NCBI RefSeq assembly: GCF_030036535.1
Contig: NZ_CP080388.1
Span: 1,545,001 to 1,609,000 of the forward strand
Source of the DNA: Agrobacterium cucumeris
GTDB taxonomy: Bacteria > Pseudomonadota > Alphaproteobacteria > Rhizobiales > Rhizobiaceae
DNA: 64,000 nt
Direction of reading: 5' to 3'
Shown here: positions 56,744-64,000 of the stretch, piece after piece
How the letters are laid out: every line of letters begins with the position of its first letter
Position numbering within the stretch: position 1 is the first letter of the stretch
The notes under the pieces: generated by a model
The model's database searches: none
The model's input: the letters and a program-made list of their open reading frames with translations, nothing else
What the model was told of the DNA's origin: nothing
Made by a program: the position numbers and the translations under genes

Positions 56744-58153
56744 TCAACTCTGGCACAAGGTTCGTGCGTTCAGCAGGCCCCAACCGAAAATCGTGTCCTT
56801 GCCCGGTGCGCCCATGTCGCTTGCCGACTGCGCCAGGGCATTTGCAACGTCGTTCGGCCGCATGTCCGGGTTTGCGCCCAGCAGCAGTGAGGCCGCCGCC
56901 GTTACAAAGGGCGCAGCGAAAGACGTGCCGCTCTTCTGCCTCCCGCCGGAAATGGAGGCGGCCGTCCACACGCCGACGCCAGGCGCTGCGATGTCGATGT
57001 GCTCGCCGCGGACGGCGCGCCGATATGGCTTCATGCTTCTGTCCACGGCCGTCACCGCGATAACATCCGCATAGGCGGCGGGGTAAACCGGCTTGGCGTT
57101 CGGACCTTCATTGCCGGCTGCGGCGACCACTATCGTGCCCCTGTCGATCGTCGCGCGCACCGCCTTTTCAAGCAGCGTGTTTGCGGGCCCGCTCAGGCTG
57201 AGGTTGATGATCCGGATTGTTCTGGCGGCGAGTACGTCAAGCGCTTTGATGAGATCGTATGTTTCGGCAATATCTGCCGTCTTGCGATAGCGCTGGAAGG
57301 CATCTATCGCCACGAGGTGGCCGGCGGGGAGGAGGCCGGGCGCACGGCTGCCCGCGGCTCCGACCAGAAGGGCGGCGACTGCGGTTCCATGCTGTTCACC
57401 CGATGGTGCTTCCGCACCATTACCAAGCTGAACGACCTCAATTGCCGCGTCAGCGAGCGATGCGTGTCCGGCATTTATGGCGGTGTCGATAAGGCCGATT
57501 GGCAACGGCGCGGCGCAGCTTGCCGGTCGTTCCTGACCACCATCGAGAGGCCAGCCGACCATATGCCTCACCAGCCTGCAGCCATCACCAGAACAGGAAG
57601 AAGCATCCTGCTGTTCCGGCTGATAGAAATGGTTGAAATCCACGGATGCCGAGGGAGCTGTCGCGATGACCGCCTGCCGCGCGTTATCCAGTGTCATGCC
57701 CCGTGGTATCGTCAGCTTGACCAGTTCACTGCCGGTAAGCGCTATGGTCGTTCGTTCATCAACGACAAATCCCTCCTGCGTCAGGTTTGCAATCGCTGGA
57801 TCGTCGAGGTCGAGCGCCAGGATTTTGTCGGGTGCGCGTTCCGGAATGGCGACGGTCCTTCGCTGCGGCGGTCTTCGCTCTGTTCGCTGGAATGGCCAGC
57901 TAAAAAGCGAACGCAGATCGCCGCGAGGACGCCGGTCGTCGCTGCTGCGGTCTCCCCCTCCGGAAGAGCCGCCATATCCGCTACCGCCACCATCATCGTC
58001 ATCGCTGCCGCCATCATCATCATCGTCTGCCAGCGCTGCGGAAATACCGGGAGCAATGCCCGCCGATTGCAGCAGCGGCAATGCGGCCAGCGAAAAGGCG
58101 GCGATGAGGACAATGATAAAAAAACGGAAACGAAGCGGTGCAGTCTTCGACAA
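56744..58153 (-). CDS. Secreted S8 family serine protease (subtilase)
   Basis: A 469-aa subtilisin-like protease. Signal/anchor segment residues 10-30; then a low-complexity region with DDDDDGGSDDDD and GGGSGYGGSSGGG (about 43-68), an Arg-rich linker, a propeptide-like domain (about 100-185) and the catalytic domain (about 215-465). The triad is plain: Asp in IGLIDTAIN, His in EQHGTAVAAL, Ser in SGTSFAAPFVTA, with oxyanion Asn in AAAGNEGPN. Start is TTG 58153 after GGAG. The protein is divergent from an ECF sigma/anti-sigma pair across a palindrome, so transcription by that sigma factor is likely. Confidence 0.88.
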   Translation of the reverse strand: MSKTAPLRFRFFIIVLIAAFSLAALPLLQSAGIAPGISAALADDDDDGGSDDDDGGGSGYGGSSGGGDRSSDDRRPRGDLRSLFSWPFQRTERRPPQRRTVAIPERAPDKILALDLDDPAIANLTQEGFVVDERTTIALTGSELVKLTIPRGMTLDNARQAVIATAPSASVDFNHFYQPEQQDASSCSGDGCRLVRHMVGWPLDGGQERPASCAAPLPIGLIDTAINAGHASLADAAIEVVQLGNGAEAPSGEQHGTAVAALLVGAAGSRAPGLLPAGHLVAIDAFQRYRKTADIAETYDLIKALDVLAARTIRIINLSLSGPANTLLEKAVRATIDRGTIVVAAAGNEGPNAKPVYPAAYADVIAVTAVDRSMKPYRRAVRGEHIDIAAPGVGVWTAASISGGRQKSGTSFAAPFVTAAASLLLGANPDMRPNDVANALAQSASDMGAPGKDTIFGWGLLNARTLCQS

Positions 58154-58183
58154 ATGTCTATCTCCGGTAGAAATTACACTCGA

Positions 58184-58210
58184 AACATTCCGAACATATG
58201 TGGGAATGTT
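58184..58210. promoter_or_regulatory. Inverted repeat in subtilase/ECF intergenic region
   Basis: AACATTCC (58184-58191) and GGAATGTT (58203-58210), perfect eight-base arms 11 bases apart. Each arm, read in its own direction, carries GGAAT, close to the GGAAC core of ECF -35 elements, so the two outward promoters may use the same sigma factor. No firm -10 was assigned. Confidence 0.55.
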
Positions 58211-58266
58211 ACCTCAGGTAGACGTTTGGCTCGACAGATTATTCCGTTCCGTGCCAAACAAATCGC

Positions 58267-58809
58267 ATGATGAATGAAACGCCCACAGTGCCGCAGCGGC
58301 TGGTCGAGTTCCTGCCGAACCTGCGTCGATTTGCGATTTCGCTCTGCCATTCACGCGAATTGGCCGACGATCTGGTGCAAGCCGCCTGCGAGCGGGCAAT
58401 CGTTGCTGCCGACAGTTTTGCGCCCGATACCCGGTTCGATGCCTGGATGTTTCGTATCCTGCGCAACCTCTGGATCGATCATCTGCGCCGTGCCCGGACC
58501 GCTGGTCCGCAGGAGGAAATCGAGAAAGCGCATGATGTGTCGGTGCCTTCGGGAGAAGCGGCCACGCATGCCCGCATGGAACTGATGGAGGTGGTGGCGG
58601 CCCTGCAGAAACTGCCGGAGGAGCAGCGCGAAGTGCTGGTTCTCGTCTGCGTCGAAGAGCTCAGTTACCGCGATACGGCCGATGTTCTCTCCATTCCCAT
58701 AGGCACGGTCATGAGCCGGCTGGCGCGGGCCCGCAAACATCTGGCGGAACTGACGGGAATAAGTCTGGGCGAGAAACGTTCGTCAGATACGAAAGGCGGC
58801 GTTGCATGA
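58267..58809 (+). CDS. ECF-type RNA polymerase sigma factor
   Basis: A 180-aa extracytoplasmic-function sigma factor. Region 2 (about 20-85) shows ISLCHSRELADDLVQAACER and DAWMFRILRNLWIDHLRR; region 4 (about 110-165) has LQKLPEEQREVLVLVCVEEL and the HTH YRDTADVLSIPIGTVMSRLARARKHL (cited by YRDTADVL and VMSRLARARKHL). It is cotranscribed with an anti-sigma gene (four-base overlap) that would hold it at the membrane. It is divergent from a secreted subtilase. Start at 58267 or the next Met. Confidence 0.93.
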   Translation: MMNETPTVPQRLVEFLPNLRRFAISLCHSRELADDLVQAACERAIVAADSFAPDTRFDAWMFRILRNLWIDHLRRARTAGPQEEIEKAHDVSVPSGEAATHARMELMEVVAALQKLPEEQREVLVLVCVEELSYRDTADVLSIPIGTVMSRLARARKHLAELTGISLGEKRSSDTKGGVA

Positions 58810-59558
58810 CCATTGAACATTTTGACGACGAGACATTGATGGCATTTGCCGATGGCGAACTTGACGAGGCGACCAGCCTTCGTCTTGAAACCGCGCTTGA
58901 AACAGATGACGCACTTGCCGAACGCCTTGCCGTTTTCCTCGACACGCGGACGGCGCTAGCCTCGGCGATCAAACCCTTGATCGATGAACCGGTACCGGAT
59001 GCACTTGCTGCATCGGTACGTCGGATGGTTGAAGATGCCGAAGCGAAAAATGCCGATATAGAGGGCGCCAAGGTCATCACTTTCCGCGGACGGGAAAAGC
59101 CGGAAATATCCCGCCTCAGGCAGCGCTGGTTGATGCCGGTTGCGGCCTCCGTCCTCGCCATTATTACCGGTGTCGGCGGTTTTGTCGCCGGGCGTAGCGG
59201 CCTTGAAACAGGCGCATCGGTCAATGATGCATTGTCTGCTGCGCTGGACCATCAACCGTCCGGCGGCGATATCGCAGTCGGTCAATCCGAAGTACTGCGC
59301 ATCGTTTCAAGTTTTGTCGATGGCCGTGGCGCATTCTGCCGCGAATACGAATTGAAACGACAGGAAGAAAACACCCTGGCCGTTGCCTGCCGCTCGGATA
59401 GCGCATGGGTGACGCGCCTCGCCCTGTCTTCACCCAGGGCTGACGGTTATATTCCGGCGTCTTCACAGGAGACAATCGACACCTATCTGACGTCTATCGA
59501 AGCCGGCGGTCCACTTTCCGCAACGGAGGAGCAACGGCTGCTTTCGAAGGCCGAATGA
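58806..59558 (+). CDS. Membrane anti-sigma factor
   Basis: A 250-aa protein. An N-terminal cytoplasmic anti-sigma domain (about 1-90: FDDETLMAFADGELDEATSL) is followed by one membrane span (about 117-139, PVAASVLAIITGVGGFVAG) and a periplasmic domain of about 110 residues with two Cys (RGAFCREYEL and AVACRSDSAW). The signature DGELD and the overlap with the ECF gene define its role. The Cys pair might sense redox or metal. The nearby secreted protease could take part in its release, but that is not shown. Confidence 0.87.
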   Translation: MTIEHFDDETLMAFADGELDEATSLRLETALETDDALAERLAVFLDTRTALASAIKPLIDEPVPDALAASVRRMVEDAEAKNADIEGAKVITFRGREKPEISRLRQRWLMPVAASVLAIITGVGGFVAGRSGLETGASVNDALSAALDHQPSGGDIAVGQSEVLRIVSSFVDGRGAFCREYELKRQEENTLAVACRSDSAWVTRLALSSPRADGYIPASSQETIDTYLTSIEAGGPLSATEEQRLLSKAE

Positions 59559-59665
59559 GGTGTAGTGCGTGTCGGCGGAGTTGCCTTGCCTTTTTGGCCA
59601 AGGCCCTTGCTTCGTCCCCTGTCAAAGCACAGCGACGTCTCGAATGATCTCTTGGTTAAGCTTGT

Positions 59666-60913
59666 TCACGATGAGCCGATCTGAGATATCGAGGGGCGCA
59701 GCGAGATTGCCAAGGGCAGCGCCGTCACAACCACCGGTAAGATCAGTACAGCCCATGCTGTCCCATAACCAAAACTGTCGACCAGCAGTCCGAATATGTA
59801 TGGGCCAATTGCCATGACAGCCAGACAGATCGTGGACGCGAAGGCGATTGTCGATGCTATCGAACCTTTCGGGGCGCTCTCGGCGATCTGCAGAAGATAA
59901 ATCGGAAACCAGCCTATCCCGAATATCCCCAATATGACGAGCACCAGGAGGATCACCAGCGGCGGAGTGCCGACGGGAAGAAGTGCCAGGATTGTGGCCG
60001 CGCCAGCGGCAATGACGGATACCAGGCCAAAGGATTGGCCACGAAGACCGGGCCGGAAACGATCGCTGAGCCATGGCAGCAGAATACGGCCGGGAATGCC
60101 CGCAAGCTGTGTGGCGGCAAACATCGAAGAAGCGACAAAGAGGCCGAGGCCCAATCCATCCGCCATGAAGCCGATGGCGTGTGCGGTCAGGGTGAATTGA
60201 AAAGCGGACATGGCGATGCCAAGCCGCAAGACGGGCCAGAAGCTGCGATCCTGTCCGACGATGCGGACGAGTTTTGCCAAAGGCAGTGGACGCTCGGTTT
60301 TGGCGGCCAAATCGCCCCCCTCACGATACAGCCCCCAGAAGAGCGCCGCGCCGGCGATGGAAATACCGGCGCAAAGCCATGCCGCGGCATGCCACCCGTA
60401 GCGGACCGCCATGAATGGCAGGAGAGCAGCCGCAATCATTGTTCCGAAGGGAACGGCGGCCTGTCTGAACCCTGTGGCTATGCCGCGTTTGGCAGGCGGG
60501 AACCAGCGCATGATCGCCCGCGTGCCGCCCGGTTGGACGGCCGCATAGGTGCCGCCAAGAAACGCGATGCAAACAAGCAGCGCGGGCAGGCTGTCTGCGA
60601 ATGCCGCAGCGCAGGCCATGGCGATAGCCATGCCGAGCATGGCAATGCCGACGATGCGACGTTCACCGTGAATATCAATGGCGCGGCCGAGCATGAACAT
60701 TGTCGCGATCTGCACACCGTTCATGACGGTCACGGCAAGCGAGGCAGATGCGAGGGAGACCCCGAATGCTTCCCGCCAGAAGGGCACGAGAATGTAAATT
60801 CCCTGCGATACGAATGAACCTGCGGTTTGCGTTCCGACCGCCACGGCAAGGACTGCCCAGATCCGGGGATCGGTCGCGGACGTGGGCGAGAACAAAGAAA
60901 TCTGTGACGACAC
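59666..60913 (-). CDS. Major facilitator superfamily transporter
   Basis: A 415-aa MFS carrier with 12 predicted spans and the intracellular motif GRAIDIHGERRI after TM2 (a variant of the G-x-x-x-D-R-x-G-R motif). Later features are RWFPPAKRGIATGFRQAAVPFG, RILLPWLSDRFRPGLRGQS and GPYIFGLLVDSFGYG. Start is GTG 60913 with TAGGAG upstream. It is divergent from a LysR regulator and likely carries the substrate of the acid-sugar genes, but the substrate is not shown. Confidence 0.87.
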   Translation of the reverse strand: MSSQISLFSPTSATDPRIWAVLAVAVGTQTAGSFVSQGIYILVPFWREAFGVSLASASLAVTVMNGVQIATMFMLGRAIDIHGERRIVGIAMLGMAIAMACAAAFADSLPALLVCIAFLGGTYAAVQPGGTRAIMRWFPPAKRGIATGFRQAAVPFGTMIAAALLPFMAVRYGWHAAAWLCAGISIAGAALFWGLYREGGDLAAKTERPLPLAKLVRIVGQDRSFWPVLRLGIAMSAFQFTLTAHAIGFMADGLGLGLFVASSMFAATQLAGIPGRILLPWLSDRFRPGLRGQSFGLVSVIAAGAATILALLPVGTPPLVILLVLVILGIFGIGWFPIYLLQIAESAPKGSIASTIAFASTICLAVMAIGPYIFGLLVDSFGYGTAWAVLILPVVVTALPLAISLRPSISQIGSS

Positions 60914-60990
60914 GAAAGGCTCCTATCAGGGTCTTCGTGCAGTAACCTTTCTGTTCAACCGACGGAATTACGAGCTTGCAAGTTTCAGCG

Positions 60991-61005
60991 ATAACAGTTT
61001 GTTAT
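60991..61005. promoter_or_regulatory. LysR-box-like repeat at the regulator start
   Basis: ATAACAGTTTGTTAT: arms ATAAC/GTTAT around five bases, matching the T-N11-A pattern of LysR sites. It overlaps the LysR ATG at 61004, which suits autorepression, and lies in the 90-base gap shared with the divergent MFS gene. Confidence 0.55.
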
Positions 61006-61855
61006 GCAAGCCATGCGCTCATTGGATCCTGAAGCCGTCGAGGCTTTTCTTCTTGTTGCCGAATTGCAGTCGTTCACGCGGGTTGCAGGCGTGATGAATA
61101 CGACGCAGGCGGCCATATCCCTGCGCTTGCGCCGGCTGGAAGACCTGCTGGGGCATCGCCTCGTTGAACGGACGCCACGCCGCGTGCGGTTGACGGCTGC
61201 AGGCGAACGCTTTCTGGAGCCGGCACGCGCCTATGTCGCTGCCGGTCGTCGTGCGCTTGATGTCTTTGGGCAGGAGCCCACGCGTCTGGCGATCGGCGTT
61301 ACCCATCATCTGATCGGGGCCGACCTGCCTCGGATACTTCGGGTGGTCAGTGAGCGCGAGACGAGCGTGACGCTTCATCTTCGCACGGCCGGCACACGAA
61401 CCCTGCTTGACCTCTATGACGCCGGAGAACTCGATGCGATCGTTGTGCTGCGGCACGATGATATCCGCCGGGATGGGGAACCTCTGTTTCAGGAGAGCTT
61501 TGGCTGGTATTGCAGCGCGGATTTTGATCTGCCCTCAAACGCCCCACTGCCGCTGGTACTTCAACCCGAACCCTGCAATTTGCGCGCCATGGCCCTTCGG
61601 GCGCTGGAGGCGGCGGATATACCCTGGCGCGAAGTGTTTGTCGGCACCGGTGCCACGGCGGTCGGAGCCGCGGCCGAAGCCGGTATTGGCATAGCACTTC
61701 TGGCGCAAAGCGCAGCCTCCGCCGGTGTGCGGCAGGTCAGGAGCCCAGTGCTGCCGGAACTTCCGAAACTGGATGTCGTGATGATTTCGACGGTTACCGG
61801 CGACAGTGCGAATGCCGTGCTTCGACGCATCACCGGGGCATTTCGATCATCCTGA
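61004..61855 (+). CDS. LysR-family regulator
   Basis: A 283-aa LysR-type regulator. The winged HTH (about 5-65) shows AVEAFLLVAELQSFTRVAG, TTQAAISLRLRRLEDLLGHR and LVERTPRRVRLTAAGERFL. The co-inducer domain (about 90-283) is complete, ending RRITGAFRSS. Start at 61004 or Met4. It sits between the divergent MFS gene and the convergent dehydratase operon, and probably controls one or both. Confidence 0.92.
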   Translation: MQAMRSLDPEAVEAFLLVAELQSFTRVAGVMNTTQAAISLRLRRLEDLLGHRLVERTPRRVRLTAAGERFLEPARAYVAAGRRALDVFGQEPTRLAIGVTHHLIGADLPRILRVVSERETSVTLHLRTAGTRTLLDLYDAGELDAIVVLRHDDIRRDGEPLFQESFGWYCSADFDLPSNAPLPLVLQPEPCNLRAMALRALEAADIPWREVFVGTGATAVGAAAEAGIGIALLAQSAASAGVRQVRSPVLPELPKLDVVMISTVTGDSANAVLRRITGAFRSS

Positions 61856-61917
61856 TCTGGCGTGGGGTTGGCCGTAAGCGCGAAGAAATCGCCCACTTGA
61901 GTTCCGGCCATGCAGGC

Positions 61918-63165
61918 TTACCAACGCGGCACACGCCTTTCATAATCGGGGTCGAAGAGCTTCATGTAGGCTGTGTCGTCGCGTTCCTTCATCGCGGTCT
62001 GCTCATAGAGAGCCGCAAGTTCGGTGAGCTTCTGCCGATTGAGGCTGACACCAAGTCCGGGCGCTGTCGGCACATCCAGACGACCGTTTCGGAATGTGAA
62101 AGGGGTGGCCTCGATCACATCGACGCCTGTCCATGGGTAATGTGTGTCACAATCGAAACTGAGGTTCGGCGTTGCGGCGGCCACATGCACCATTGCAGCA
62201 AGGGTAATGCCAAGGTGGGAATTTGAATGCATGGAAACACCAAGCCCCAGCGTCTCGCAGGTCTTTGCGAGATGGGTCGAAGCGCGCAATCCGCCCCAAT
62301 AATGGTGATCGGACAGCACGATCTGCACCGCATTTTTACGGAAGGCGTCGGCGATCTGGTCGAATTCCAGAACGATCATGTTGGTGGCGAGCGGGATTGA
62401 GGTTGCGGCCGCCACCTGCGCCATCTGGTCCATGCCGATGACCGGATCCTCGAGATATTCCAGAATATTTTCAAGCTTGCGGGCAATATAGATGGCCGTT
62501 TCCACCGTCCAGCCGCCATTGGGATCGATCCTCAGGGGGTGATGGGGGAAGGCTTGCCGCAGCTTCAGCATCGTCTCGATCTCGAGATCGGGATGCAGCA
62601 CGCCGCCCTTCAGTTTCAGCGATTGAAAGCCGTAGGCGTCGACCATTTTCCGGGCTTCGCCGACCATCTGGTCAGGGGTCAAAACCTCCCCCCATTCATC
62701 CGCTGCTTCGCCGATATGGCCTGCAAATTTGAAAAACAGATAGGCGCTGAAAGATACGCTTGTGCGAACCGCGCCACCAAGCAGGTCTGAAACCGGCCGG
62801 CCGAGCAGCTTGCCCTGTATGTCAAGGCAGGGGACCTCGAAGGCCGAGGCAACCACATCCGTCAGCTTGTGATCGGCGACAGCCGATTTGGCATTGATGC
62901 CGCCACCGCCCGGCAAGGCCGCGATGACACGCGATTTCAGTTCGTGAAGATGAAACGGGTCCAAGCCGACGAGGGCTGGCGCGGCGCGGCGCAACCCGTC
63001 CAGCGCCTTGATGCTTCCGTAACTTTCCCCAAGCCCGGTCGTGCCGTCGTCGCATATGACTTCGATAATGGTGCGCAGCGCATGGGGTTGATGGACACCC
63101 TTGCAATTCAGCAATGGCCGGTCTGGAATGGCGACCGGAGTGAGGTGGATTTCGGCAATGCGCAT
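61918..63165 (-). CDS. Enolase-superfamily dehydratase (glucarate dehydratase-like)
   Basis: A 415-aa member of the glucarate dehydratase subgroup of the enolase superfamily, which removes water from an acid sugar via a Mg-enolate intermediate. Catalytic parts are visible: the KLKGG acid/base Lys region, RIDPNGGWTV (metal Asp), EYLEDPVIG (metal Glu), SDHHYWGGL (metal Asp and His), and MHSNSHLGITL. The N-terminal capping domain holds the GESYGS segment. The true acid sugar is not known. It overlaps the upstream isomerase operon (one-base gap). Confidence 0.9.
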   Translation of the reverse strand: MRIAEIHLTPVAIPDRPLLNCKGVHQPHALRTIIEVICDDGTTGLGESYGSIKALDGLRRAAPALVGLDPFHLHELKSRVIAALPGGGGINAKSAVADHKLTDVVASAFEVPCLDIQGKLLGRPVSDLLGGAVRTSVSFSAYLFFKFAGHIGEAADEWGEVLTPDQMVGEARKMVDAYGFQSLKLKGGVLHPDLEIETMLKLRQAFPHHPLRIDPNGGWTVETAIYIARKLENILEYLEDPVIGMDQMAQVAAATSIPLATNMIVLEFDQIADAFRKNAVQIVLSDHHYWGGLRASTHLAKTCETLGLGVSMHSNSHLGITLAAMVHVAAATPNLSFDCDTHYPWTGVDVIEATPFTFRNGRLDVPTAPGLGVSLNRQKLTELAALYEQTAMKERDDTAYMKLFDPDYERRVPRW

Positions 63166-63166
63166 A

Positions 63167-63964
63167 TCAAGAAACTCCTTGTCGCCACCAGTGGCGCGCA
63201 GCCTTCAGCGCGTCTTCCAGTGGTGGCAGTTGAGGGTGCCAGTGGCGTTCCCATTCGAGGCTGAGGGGAATTTGCCGTTCGTCCGGCTGGAGCAACGAAA
63301 GCAGTTCCGCGATGGGAAAGTCGCCCTGGCCGGGCAAGACGTAGCGCCGTTTTCCGTCTCTATCGGTCGTGCTGTCCTTGACGTGCAGATGGACGACGTT
63401 TTTTGCGACGTGGTGCCAAAGCATTTTGAGATCGGTGCCCCTGGCCCATGTATGATGGGTATCCCACAATATCCGGGCCGTCGGCACGTATTCCAGAAAA
63501 GCGAGCAGCTGATCGAAATCGGCCAGCGCATCATGGGTTTCGATCATCAGCTCGACATTCAGCCCGCGTGATTGCCGCAGACCTTGCCACTCGTCCAGCA
63601 GCGCCGCTGCGCGATCCAACTCCTCCGCCCCAATTGTTTTGCCACCGTCGAATATCCGCAGACAGGCGATGTTGGCAGCTTCTGCCCAATCGATGAAGGG
63701 GTCTAGCTCGGAGAGACTACTGCTGCCGAACAGCCGCATGGATGTGTTGAGAGCGGCAATTCTGAGGTTGCGTTCGGTCAGGAAGGCGGCAAATCGGGCA
63801 GGGGTGCCGAACTCGGCAACGAGCGCGGCGATCAGGTCTATGGTGCCGGATAGTGCGCGCAATTCCACGCTTGTTACACCATGGCGGTTTGCCAGATCGG
63901 CCGTCTCATGCAGGCTGAGTTCGGAGCAGCCGAGGGTCGAGAAACAATAGTTGGAACCGCTCAT
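63167..63964 (-). CDS. Sugar phosphate isomerase/epimerase-like TIM-barrel protein
   Basis: A 265-aa AP endonuclease family 2 (xylose-isomerase-like) protein. Divalent-metal residues are seen in LRIFDGGKT, VELMIETHDAL, ILWDTHHTW (Asp, His), VHLHVKDST and SLEWERHWHP (Glu). It probably isomerises or epimerises the acid-sugar catabolite handled by the next gene, one base apart. Its start overlaps the stop of an upstream gene at the window edge by four bases. Confidence 0.87.
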   Translation of the reverse strand: MSGSNYCFSTLGCSELSLHETADLANRHGVTSVELRALSGTIDLIAALVAEFGTPARFAAFLTERNLRIAALNTSMRLFGSSSLSELDPFIDWAEAANIACLRIFDGGKTIGAEELDRAAALLDEWQGLRQSRGLNVELMIETHDALADFDQLLAFLEYVPTARILWDTHHTWARGTDLKMLWHHVAKNVVHLHVKDSTTDRDGKRRYVLPGQGDFPIAELLSLLQPDERQIPLSLEWERHWHPQLPPLEDALKAARHWWRQGVS

Positions 63965-64000
63965 GCCATACGCTCCATATCCTGCTTATGGACCGGGTGA
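63961..64000 (-). CDS. Upstream gene of the acid-sugar operon, C-terminal end only
   Basis: The minus strand reads HPVHKQDMERMA and a TGA that overlaps the isomerase ATG (ATGA), the usual mark of a translationally coupled operon. Only the last 12 codons are inside the window, so no product is named. Confidence 0.5.
   Translation of the reverse strand, partial: HPVHKQDMERMA

Noticed and set aside
58203..58230. EcfG-type general stress promoter (GGAAC-N16/17-CGTT) before the sigma gene
   Set aside because: GGAAT followed 15 bases later by CGTT is present, but both the -35 base and the spacing deviate, so it is mentioned only as a possible ECF element.
56999..58270. A 423-codon frame opposite the subtilase, and a 479-codon frame opposite the ABC-D exporter (48704-50143)
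   Set aside because: Both are antisense shadows of clearly coding genes with intact catalytic motifs.

Overview
The window is chromosomal DNA of an alphaproteobacterium of the order Hyphomicrobiales (Rhizobiales), most likely family Brucellaceae (Brucella/Ochrobactrum-like). The clues are an rrn operon with tRNA-Ala before 23S, an extended helix 9 in the 23S gene, a tRNA-fMet after 5S, and rhizobial-type gene families such as a BepFG-like RND pump, DUF2161, UPF0160/MYG1 and an ABC-D exporter. The genus is inferred from remembered family resemblance, not from a search.

Layout. 1-4151: end of an rrn operon (tRNA-Ala tail, 23S, 5S, tRNA-fMet, terminators). 4290-4403: a recQ 5' relic. 4578-5189: ureG, alone on the minus strand. 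5.6-13.4 kb: a small secreted protein, an AI-2E-type permease, and two mirror-image units that each pair an SLC13/RCK transporter with an alpha/beta hydrolase. 13.7-20.7 kb: two paralogous AraC regulators followed by an RND efflux pair. The second AraC gene and the pump share a 20-bp direct-repeat operator. 20.8-27.2 kb: the main urease operon on the minus strand, in transcription order hupE/ureJ, ureF, a UPF0114 membrane protein, ureD, ureA, ureB, ureC and a urea transporter. ureE is not in the window, and ureG lies about 16 kb away.

27.3-30.2 kb: a GntP permease, then about 1.5 kb of decayed DNA. The decayed part holds an IS5-type transposase relic, an IS6-like end, and a LysR fragment abutting a DJ-1/PfpI fragment. 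30.2-33.3 kb: a 1015-residue autotransporter. 33.3-41.4 kb: a set that looks dedicated to organic sulfur, namely an Lrp regulator divergent from a methionine gamma-lyase-like enzyme, a Ssu-type ABC importer, an FMN monooxygenase and gamma-glutamyltransferase. 41.7-42.6 kb: a lone HNH endonuclease.

43.3-52.9 kb: mixed metabolic genes: a fused dihydroxyacetone kinase, a GST, and a cupin/VOC pair divergent from a MarR regulator with three copies of one operator between them. An ABC-D exporter, a DUF2161 putative nuclease and a MYG1-family protein follow. 53.3-56.1 kb: glycerate kinase and a DASS transporter. 56.4-59.6 kb: an Asp-rich secreted peptide, a secreted subtilase, and a divergent ECF sigma/anti-sigma pair. 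59.7-64.0 kb: an MFS carrier, a LysR regulator, and an acid-sugar operon of an enolase-superfamily dehydratase and a TIM-barrel isomerase, cut by the window end.

The most novel-looking signals are regulatory: the AraC 20-bp repeats, the triple MarR operator, and the sigma/subtilase module. The rearranged urease locus and the double-truncation junction at 29.55 kb come next. No CRISPR array, prophage or complete insertion sequence was seen.
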